A DNA stretch of 64,000 nucleotides, from NCBI GenBank assembly GCA_963778675.1, contig CAVZVI010000011.1:248001-312000 (forward strand), written 5' to 3'. The notes under the pieces are model-generated. The model saw only the letters and a program-made list of their open reading frames with translations, was not told the DNA's origin and did no database searches. The stretch comes from CAWCDJ01 sp963778675. Its GTDB lineage: Bacteria; Acidobacteriota; Terriglobia; Bryobacterales; Bryobacteraceae. Numbering within the stretch: the stretch's first letter is position 1; every line of letters starts with the position of its first letter. Shown piece after piece: positions 27,268 to 34,344 of the stretch. The translations under genes were made by a program, and so were the position numbers.

Positions 27268-28547
27268 CGGCCTCCTTCCTGCGCGGCGGGTTCGCCGTTG
27301 AAGCGCACCGGCGCGACCGCGCGCACTGACACCAGAATAATCAGGAACGCGGCTACGTGAAACGTGCTCACCGCGAGGAAGACAGGGCCGTAGCCGTAAC
27401 CGTGGTCCAGAAGGTAGCCGGCAACCAGACCGAAGACCGCGCCGCCAATGGCTCCGCCGAATCCAACCAGGCCCGCTACCGAACCGACGGCGCGGTGCGG
27501 AAACAGATCCGCCGGAAGAATCATCACCAGCGTGGACCACGATTGCTGGCCGAAGAACGCCACGCTGAAAAGGACCATCGCCAGTTCGACGGGCACATGG
27601 GTAATAAAGAGGATCCACGGCATCAGCGCGGCGCTCGCGCCCAAAGCGGCCTTGCGCGCGAAGTTCAGACCGCGGCCGCGGCGGATCAGGTGGCTCGAAA
27701 ACCAGCCGCCGCACAGGCTGCCCACCCCGGAGAAGGCGTAGGGAATCCAGGCGAACGCGCCAACGGATTTGATATCGAATCCGCGGGCATCATACAGGTA
27801 CTTGGGCAGCCAGAACAGATAGAAGTACCAGGCCGCATCGCTCAGGAATTTGGCGGAGACGAGGCCCCAGACCTGCGGAAATGTGAATAGCCGGAGCCAA
27901 TCGCCGGAGGGCGGGGTTTCCTCTTTGGCGAGAAGGATCGTCTCCTGCAGATCCAGACGCTCGGCGGCGCTCAGCCGCGGATGGCTTTGCGGAGGCTGGT
28001 AGTTTCTCCACCAGAAAAGGGTCCAGAGGAGCCCGGCGAGGCCGGATGCGAAGAAGACCCAGCGCCAGTTCAGCCCCGTGACGATCAGCGAGATGGCCGG
28101 CGGTGCGATTACGGCGCCGACGGCCGTTCCGGCATTGATGATGCCCATGGCCGTCGATCGCTCGCGCGCGGGGAACCACTCGGAAACGGCCTTGGTGGCC
28201 GCCGGGAAGCCACCGCCCTCTCCGGCTCCGAGCATCAACCGGCTGCCCGCCAGCATTCCGAAACTCAACGCCAGGCCGTGGCTGGCGCACGCCAGCGACC
28301 ACCAGAGCATGATCAGGGCGAAGCCGGTGCGCGTTCCCAGGGAATCGATCAGCTTCCCGCCGCCGGCATACATGAGGGCATAGGCGACGAGGAAGCAAGC
28401 CTGCAACTGCGAGAACTGCGTATTGGAGATGGGGATTTCCCGCTGGATGGCTGCGATCGCGACGGAGAGAGTCTGCCGGTCGAAGTAGCTGATGGCGATC
28501 GCGGCAGCGATCAGCAGCGCGATGCGCCAGCGTAGCGGCTTCCCCAT
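27264..28547 (-). CDS. MFS transporter, anion:cation symporter type (hexuronate/sugar-acid permease-like)
   Basis: A 427-residue integral membrane protein with about 12 hydrophobic segments. The N-terminus RIALLIAAAIAISYFDRQTLSVAIAAI and the motif GSRLMLGAGEGGGFPAATKAVSEWFPARERSTAMGI are characteristic of the anion:cation symporter family (ExuT/GudP type). It heads the leftward unit MFS-AraD1-dehydrogenase-GH28, so uptake of a galacturonate-like sugar acid is the simplest reading. The Shine-Dalgarno is weak. Confidence 0.88.
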   Translation of the reverse strand: MGKPLRWRIALLIAAAIAISYFDRQTLSVAIAAIQREIPISNTQFSQLQACFLVAYALMYAGGGKLIDSLGTRTGFALIMLWWSLACASHGLALSFGMLAGSRLMLGAGEGGGFPAATKAVSEWFPARERSTAMGIINAGTAVGAVIAPPAISLIVTGLNWRWVFFASGLAGLLWTLFWWRNYQPPQSHPRLSAAERLDLQETILLAKEETPPSGDWLRLFTFPQVWGLVSAKFLSDAAWYFYLFWLPKYLYDARGFDIKSVGAFAWIPYAFSGVGSLCGGWFSSHLIRRGRGLNFARKAALGASAALMPWILFITHVPVELAMVLFSVAFFGQQSWSTLVMILPADLFPHRAVGSVAGLVGFGGAIGGAVFGLVAGYLLDHGYGYGPVFLAVSTFHVAAFLIILVSVRAVAPVRFNGEPAAQEGGR

Positions 28548-28812
28548 GGTTGGTGTCGAGTCTGTCCCGCCAGATCGGGAATCGAGCGCGACCAGAATAT
28601 CACGGGCGCCCCACGACCGTCATGTCGCCCAGCCCCTGCGCGGTGGCAATGAAAGGCGGATTATTCGCGCGCCGGCCGGCGACCAGGGCAACGGCGGGCA
28701 ATACAACAGCAGAAAGCGATGACCCATCGCGTCCGGGTGTACACTGTTCCCGGAGCCAGGAGTGAAACGGGTGCCCTGGCCGCTCGAATCAGCGATCACT
28801 CAGAGGTAAACC
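28548..28812. other. Divergent intergenic region
   Basis: 265 bases separate the leftward uronate operon from the rightward beta-propeller gene and must hold both promoters. AGAGGT precedes ATG 28813. I see no convincing operator palindrome, RNA gene or small coding frame. Confidence 0.5.
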
Positions 28813-29823
28813 ATGCGGATTACTGTTCCCTGCGCCACCGTCGGAATTGCCCTGCTCGCGGCCGCGGCGCTGAATGCGGCTCCCGCGGCCGGAGCCAGGA
28901 TGCTCCTTTACGTCGACAACAGCCTGGGCGATGACATCACGGTCATCGATCTGGGGACCCTGAAGGTTGTGGACACGATCAAAGTCGGCAACCAGCCCCA
29001 CGGGTTGTGCGCGCCGGCCGACGGGCGAAGGCTGTTTACGACCATCGAGTCGGAGAAGAACCTCAAGACGATCGACACCCTCACCGGCAAGATACTCGAC
29101 GCCATTCCGGTCACCGGGAGGCCCAACGAGTGTGCCGCTACGCCGGATGGCCGGTATGTGGGCGTGCCAATTCGCGACGGCAACAGCGTCGACATCATCG
29201 ACACCGCGCAGAAGAAGGTCTTGAAAGTGCTCCCCGTGAAGGTTCCGCATAACTGCTTCAACGCCGGGAGTAACAACGACATCTACGTGTCTTCGATGGC
29301 GGGTAACGAAGTCGACGTCATCGATCTGAAGAAGATGGACTACTCCGCCAGAATTCCGACCGGCGGCATTCCCCGCCCCTATGCCGTTTCGAACGACGAG
29401 AAGACGCTGTACACGGCGGTCACCAACCTGCACGGATTCGTGATCAGCGACATTCCCAGCCGCAAGGTGATCGAACGGGTGGAACTGCCGCCCGCACCGC
29501 CGCTCAATTGCCCCCTGGAGGTGAACACCCCCACGCATGGCCTGGCGCTGTCTCCGGACGGCAAAGAACTCTGGGTCACGAGTCTCGCAGACGGTGGAGT
29601 GTACGTCTACGATGTCGCGACCAGGAAGACTTCGCCCATGATTCACGTGGGAAAATGCCCCAACTGGATCACGTTTTCGCCCGACGGCCAGTACTGCGTG
29701 GTGAGCAACAGCGACAGCAACGATTGCTCCATCATCGACACACACACGCGGCGGGAGGCGGCACGGGTGAAGACCGGCAAAGGGCCCAAGCGCGTGCTGG
29801 TCGTGAAGGTCCCTGCCGCCTGA
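28813..29823 (+). CDS. Exported YVTN-type beta-propeller protein
   Basis: A 336-residue protein with a signal peptide (VGIALLAAAALNAAPAAGA). About seven 40-residue blades follow, of the YVTN/cytochrome-d1-like type (MLLYVDNSLGDDITVIDLGTLKVVDTI, GHSVDIIDTAQKKV-like blade, WVTSLADGGVYVYDVATRKT, CVVSNSDSNDCSIIDTHTRRE). No haem or catalytic motif is visible. It is probably a periplasmic or cell-surface binding protein. It ends 8 bases before the convergent trehalose gene. Confidence 0.82.
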   Translation: MRITVPCATVGIALLAAAALNAAPAAGARMLLYVDNSLGDDITVIDLGTLKVVDTIKVGNQPHGLCAPADGRRLFTTIESEKNLKTIDTLTGKILDAIPVTGRPNECAATPDGRYVGVPIRDGNSVDIIDTAQKKVLKVLPVKVPHNCFNAGSNNDIYVSSMAGNEVDVIDLKKMDYSARIPTGGIPRPYAVSNDEKTLYTAVTNLHGFVISDIPSRKVIERVELPPAPPLNCPLEVNTPTHGLALSPDGKELWVTSLADGGVYVYDVATRKTSPMIHVGKCPNWITFSPDGQYCVVSNSDSNDCSIIDTHTRREAARVKTGKGPKRVLVVKVPAA

Positions 29824-29831
29824 ACCCCGAA

Positions 29832-32042
29832 TCATTCATCGCTGGCGATGCCGTGTAAGATCGCGACTACACTGCTATGTCCGGGGAGAAAGTACCGGGC
29901 CCGGGAACGCCCCGCCCCTACGTGGACGGTCCAGGCCGCGGGTCCCAGGACCTCGAAGAGATCCTCGTCGGTGCGGTCGTCGCCGAGCGCAAGCGTGAAT
30001 TCCGCAGGTCCGCACATCTCTTCCAACCGTGCCGCGACCGCGCCCTTGTGAAGCCAACCCGGACGAACCTCGACGATCTTTCGACCTCGAATCGCGCGGA
30101 GTTCGGTTTCCGCCAGCATATCCTCCAGCATGGCTACCAGTTCCTGAGCCAGCCAGTCGCTGAAGCTAGACTCGGACATTCGATAATGCCAGACGAGCGA
30201 GTATTCCTTCTCTTCGATGAAGCTGCCGGGCGTGCGATCGACGAAGTGCTGCAGCACCGGGCGCACGCGTTCCAGCACTTGGCGTGTATGGTCCGCGCGG
30301 AGAGGCTCCCAGTGGATCGAATTGGCCGGACGCAAGAGCGCGCCGTGCTCAGCCGCCATCCAAAGCCCGCGCAGTTCGCCGAACCATTCTTCCAACTCGG
30401 CACGCGGGCGGCCGGAGATGATGATCACCGAATTCCTGTGGTTCGACACCAGCGAATTCAACAAATTCAGCAGCTCCTGAGACGGGGCCGCTTGTTCCGG
30501 ACGTTCATAATAGCCAACCAAGGTTCCGTCGTAGTCCAGAAACAACAAGCGCCGCTGAGCGACTCGATAGGCGGCCATCATGGACGGAACATCGAGAGCG
30601 GCGAGCCGCTGGGAGGGAGAGTCGCCGCGACCGGCGGCGGCTTCCCGCAGGGCCGACAGGAAATTCCGGCTCCACGCGCCGACATCGTTGCGGTGCACGC
30701 GGTCCTGCAGCGCGGCCATTCGACGGCGTCCTTCTTCCGGAGTCAGGGTCAATGCAGCCTCGACCACGGCTGCCGTCCGATCCTCGTCATACGGGTTCAC
30801 GATCAGGGCTTCGCCCATCTCTTCCGCGGCCCCTGCGAATTCGCTCAGCACGAGGACGCCGGTTTGATCCGTCCTGCAAGCGACGTACTCCTTTGCGACC
30901 AGATTCATTCCATCGCGGAGGGGGCTCACCCAGGCGACATCCGCCACGGCGTAAAGCGCCACGAGTTCCGCGCGAGAGATACCGCGCCGGATATACATGA
31001 CCGGGGTCCAATCCGGCGTGGCAAACTGGCCGTTGATCTCTCCGACCAGTTCATTCACCTGGCGGCGCAACGCCTCGTAGCTGAAAATGCGCTCACGAGA
31101 AGGAACGGCGACCTGCAGCAGCACGACTTTGCCGCGCAAGTCCGGGCTATGTTCCAGCAGGCGGCGGTACGTGCGCAGCCGCTCGGGAATGCCCTTGGTG
31201 TAATCCATGCGGTCCACCGCGAGCAGTATGCGCCGGCCCTGGTGCCGCCGCCGCAGGTCCTCGATGTGCCGCTGGGGCTCCGCCTTGCCGAGGAAAGACG
31301 TAAAATCAGCGGGGGCAATCCCGATCGGGAGTGCTTCCAACTTCACGGCCCGCCCGCCGGCTTCCACCTCGTCCAGGCGGCTCTCCCGGCCAATCACGCG
31401 GCGCAGGCTGTTGCGGAAATGCTGCAGGTGAGAGTAGGTATGAAATGCGACGAGATCCGCGCCCAGCACTCCTTCCAGCAACTGTTCGCGCTCTGGCAAG
31501 ATTCTAAACACTTCCGAGGACGGGAATGGAATATGAAGGAAGAATCCAATCTCGGCTCCGGGAAGCGCTTCGCGCAACATCCTGGGGAGCAGCATCAGGT
31601 GATAATCATGCACCCAAAGCACGTCGCCCTCGCGATACTGGCTGACGATCACATCCCTGAAGAGGGCGTTGGCCGCCTGGTACGCAGCCCAGCCTTTGGG
31701 GTCGAAGGTGAGCCGCGACGGAAAGTGGTGGAACAAGGGCCACAGGGTCTGGTTGGCATAACCTTCATAGAAATGCTGCGCGGTCTCGGGCGGGATTTCG
31801 ACCGCCACCAGACTGTCCTGGGTTCTCCACCGGTCAAGGATCTCCTGTCGCTTGGGGTCCCCGATCCGGGCCGATTCTCCGGACCATCCGATCCATAATC
31901 CACCTGTACTCCGCAGGATGGGGTTCATGGCAGTCGCGAGGCCGCCGGAACTTCTCTCCGCGCGCCACCCGGCGGTGGTCACACGTAGATTGGCGGGGAG
32001 GCGGTTCGAGATCACGATCAGACGGTGATTGGAAGTTGACAT
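29832..32042 (-). CDS. otsA-otsB: Fused trehalose-6-phosphate synthase / trehalose-6-phosphate phosphatase
   Basis: About 736 residues combining both steps of trehalose synthesis. The N-terminal GT20 synthase shows RLIVISNRLPANL, SGGLATAM, WIGWSG, VWVHDYHLMLLPRMLRE, IPFPSSEVFR and DRMDYTKGIPERL (near 277). The C-terminal HAD phosphatase starts near 500 with the DxDxT motif FLDYDGTLVG, has IIISGRPRAELEEWF, and ends with ALGDDRTDEDLFEVLG. Both halves look active. The start at 32042 (MSTSNHRL) matches the normal synthase N-terminus. Trehalose is a compatible solute, and the gene sits at the downstream end of a block of MscS channels, consistent with osmotic adaptation. Confidence 0.93.
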   Translation of the reverse strand: MSTSNHRLIVISNRLPANLRVTTAGWRAERSSGGLATAMNPILRSTGGLWIGWSGESARIGDPKRQEILDRWRTQDSLVAVEIPPETAQHFYEGYANQTLWPLFHHFPSRLTFDPKGWAAYQAANALFRDVIVSQYREGDVLWVHDYHLMLLPRMLREALPGAEIGFFLHIPFPSSEVFRILPEREQLLEGVLGADLVAFHTYSHLQHFRNSLRRVIGRESRLDEVEAGGRAVKLEALPIGIAPADFTSFLGKAEPQRHIEDLRRRHQGRRILLAVDRMDYTKGIPERLRTYRRLLEHSPDLRGKVVLLQVAVPSRERIFSYEALRRQVNELVGEINGQFATPDWTPVMYIRRGISRAELVALYAVADVAWVSPLRDGMNLVAKEYVACRTDQTGVLVLSEFAGAAEEMGEALIVNPYDEDRTAAVVEAALTLTPEEGRRRMAALQDRVHRNDVGAWSRNFLSALREAAAGRGDSPSQRLAALDVPSMMAAYRVAQRRLLFLDYDGTLVGYYERPEQAAPSQELLNLLNSLVSNHRNSVIIISGRPRAELEEWFGELRGLWMAAEHGALLRPANSIHWEPLRADHTRQVLERVRPVLQHFVDRTPGSFIEEKEYSLVWHYRMSESSFSDWLAQELVAMLEDMLAETELRAIRGRKIVEVRPGWLHKGAVAARLEEMCGPAEFTLALGDDRTDEDLFEVLGPAAWTVHVGAGRSRARYFLPGHSSVVAILHGIASDE

Positions 32043-32176
32043 GTCGGATGCCGGCTGGGAACGGTTCGTTTCTCTGGGGGCCCAAACTCCTCGTTCACTC
32101 CCCACTCTGGTGATTCTATCGCCTTCTGTCCACTGAACCGGAATCATCCGGCAGCGGCTCGAAGGCAAGAGGATGT

Positions 32177-33346
32177 TCAGGGCCCGGCGGTGAGGAAACG
32201 CATGCCTGCCGCCGGCCCATTCAGAAGAGCGGCGTGTTCCATCATGCGCCGCGCATATTCCGCGACGAGTTGAACTCCCTCGGCATAGTGCGGGTTTGGC
32301 CGCCTGAGTCCGCCGTTGTACGCTCCCACCGCTACAGTGACGTCGCCGTGGCAACGGTCCAGCAGGTCCCGAAACAGCAGTCCCGCGTACGTCGTCAGGA
32401 TCTCCGGATCCAGGTCGTTGAGATCCAACCTGTCTGGCGGCCGAAGCCGGGCAGGCAACAGAGAATAGTCACGGTGGTCTTTCAGATACAGGTTGTGCGC
32501 GTAACGGAGAGTCTCGCGCGTGATTTGCCAGACCCCTAACGAAGAATTGACGACCAGGACTTTCCCGCGTCTGCGTTTGAGCACGACGTCGCCCTTCTCA
32601 GCGCGCCGTTTCCAAATAGCGTGCTCCAGATCTCCCTCGACATTCATATAGTTGTTTTCCATTGCGCCGATGCCCAGGAAGAAGTCCAGCGGAAGCGAAT
32701 AGAAATCGGCGACGGCCACGATGTCTTCCGCGGTCTGCAGCGCCTCCTTCGAAGTCAGAGGGTGAGGCCAAGGTTCGATTCCCCGGCGGGTGCGAGGGTC
32801 GGTGACGGACTTAAACCGGACAAATCGCCGGATATAGGCAATCAACTGCGCCGGCGTAAGGTCTTCCAGCTTTCGGCGGGCAGGAAGGTTATACGCCGTC
32901 TGGAACAGGTAAGTCTGGTATTGCAGCCGGCCCAGCGCGTCTTTGGTCAGATAACGCCAGGACTCCTCCTCGATCAAGCCTCGAGCTTTGGCATCCGACA
33001 GCAGAGGTATCGACGACAACAGGTTGTTGGGAAGGCAAACCTGAATCGGGTACGAAATCCCGAGCTCCGTCTTCGTATACGTCAAGAGGACCTCGGAGCC
33101 GCGGAACTCCGGCAATCCCCGCAGATAAGTGAACATCAGATATGCGAAGAATTCGTCGTCGTACCTGGCAATTTCGGCTACGAGGAATCTCCCGTTGAGC
33201 GACACACGGTCCGCATTTCCGATGCGCTCCCAAACCGGGACCAGGCCAACGGGGTGCACGTCGATGCTTCGGGGCCGGAGCCGGTATCCCGCCCAGCCGG
33301 CCGCTCCCAGAGTCGTCAGGGCAGCCAAGACAATGAGAATGCGCAT
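32177..33346 (-). CDS. Lytic-transglycosylase-like (SLT-type) membrane-anchored protein
   Basis: A 389-residue protein with one N-terminal membrane anchor/signal (ILIVLAALTTLGAAGWAGYRL). A central region is unassigned. The C-terminal lysozyme-like domain has FFLGIGAMENNYMNVEGD with a candidate catalytic Glu near 225, then SSLGVWQITRETL (compare 'GLMQI') and VAVGAYNGGLRRPNPHYAEGV ('AYNAG'-like), the three landmarks of SLT domains. It therefore probably cleaves peptidoglycan strands. It lies between OtsAB and an MscS gene on the same strand (48 bases from the latter), linking wall remodelling to the osmotic block by context only. Confidence 0.75.
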   Translation of the reverse strand: MRILIVLAALTTLGAAGWAGYRLRPRSIDVHPVGLVPVWERIGNADRVSLNGRFLVAEIARYDDEFFAYLMFTYLRGLPEFRGSEVLLTYTKTELGISYPIQVCLPNNLLSSIPLLSDAKARGLIEEESWRYLTKDALGRLQYQTYLFQTAYNLPARRKLEDLTPAQLIAYIRRFVRFKSVTDPRTRRGIEPWPHPLTSKEALQTAEDIVAVADFYSLPLDFFLGIGAMENNYMNVEGDLEHAIWKRRAEKGDVVLKRRRGKVLVVNSSLGVWQITRETLRYAHNLYLKDHRDYSLLPARLRPPDRLDLNDLDPEILTTYAGLLFRDLLDRCHGDVTVAVGAYNGGLRRPNPHYAEGVQLVAEYARRMMEHAALLNGPAAGMRFLTAGP

Positions 33347-33394
33347 CGGATGCCGCTACCTTACGAATATCACAAGCAGCGGTCCGCGGCGCCC

Positions 33395-34237
33395 TCAGCC
33401 AAGCGGGCCGGATTCGACGCCGTCATACGCCAGCCAGTGCTGCAAGATGCCGTGGCGCAGGAGCTCGCGGCTCGCGCGGGCAGTAATGTCGCTTTGGATG
33501 CGGGGCTCAAACCGGTGATCGTACACATAGCACTTGATCCGCAAGCGGAGATAGGCCCTTCGATCGAAGACTTGAGTCGTAAGAATCACGACCGGCTTTT
33601 TGGCCAGCAGGAACGGCGAGCAGATCGCCGCCTCGAAGCCGATCTGCCGGACGACATCCGGATCGGTGTCAGGCGGCAGGAAGAGATCCGTGACGACCTG
33701 GCAATCAGGCACGCCGGAATTGGCGTTGAACACCCGGTCGCTGAGGATTTGAGCATTGGGAATTGTGACGCGCGTATCCTCAGGAGTGGTCAGTTTCGTG
33801 CTTCGAAGACCGATCTGGTCGATCTCGCCGTAGGCGTCTCCGATCCTGACCCGGTCGCCAAGCTGGTACGGGCGGTCTCCCAAGACCACGAGGCCACCGA
33901 TGAGGTTCTTGACCAGGTCCTGAGCCCCAAAGCCCAGCGCAATGCCCAACGAAGCGATTCCGGCGATAAAGGTCTCCCGCGACGGCGCGAGCAGGTTCAC
34001 ACAGATGAGGATCGCCGTGAACCAGATTCCGATTCGCAGGACGGGCTCGATCCACTTAATGAAAAAGCGCGCGCGGGTGCTCCGGCGGCTCATGGTTTCC
34101 ACTACGCGCGATGTCCAGCGGATGAGGAGCCAGGCGGCGACCAGGGTCAGCGCTGCCGCCCCGATCCTCCTTAAAGTAAAGGACTGAAGTAAGGATGTTG
34201 GTGCTATTTGCAGAATGATTGCGGGCGGGCCGGGCAT
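33395..34237 (-). CDS. MscS-family mechanosensitive channel (short form)
   Basis: A 280-residue membrane protein with about three N-terminal helices and the pore/beta core IASLGIALGFGAQDLVKNLIGGLVVLGDRPYQLGDRVRIG, a canonical MscS signature. GEIDQIGLRSTKLTT and VTIPNAQILSDRVFNAN follow. The C-terminal alpha/beta cytoplasmic domain is of normal size. The start at 34237 has an excellent AGGAGGAG upstream; the frame open to 34492 is overlap with the ATPase region. It is one of three MscS paralogues here and the most distant of the three in its loop sequences. Confidence 0.9.
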   Translation of the reverse strand: MPGPPAIILQIAPTSLLQSFTLRRIGAAALTLVAAWLLIRWTSRVVETMSRRSTRARFFIKWIEPVLRIGIWFTAILICVNLLAPSRETFIAGIASLGIALGFGAQDLVKNLIGGLVVLGDRPYQLGDRVRIGDAYGEIDQIGLRSTKLTTPEDTRVTIPNAQILSDRVFNANSGVPDCQVVTDLFLPPDTDPDVVRQIGFEAAICSPFLLAKKPVVILTTQVFDRRAYLRLRIKCYVYDHRFEPRIQSDITARASRELLRHGILQHWLAYDGVESGPLG

Positions 34238-34344
34238 GTTCTCCTCCTGGGTTTTCGCAAAGGGCAAAACGGGGTACGATATTCCGCGGCAGCGGCGAAA
34301 ATTCGAAGCCAGTCCCGGTTTTGCGGCGCTGCCATATCTCTCTC

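Noticed and set aside
26254..27714. Extending the AraD1 gene to 27714
   Set aside because: The extension lies inside the MFS transporter gene and is not family sequence; ATGA at 27264-27267 fixes the start.
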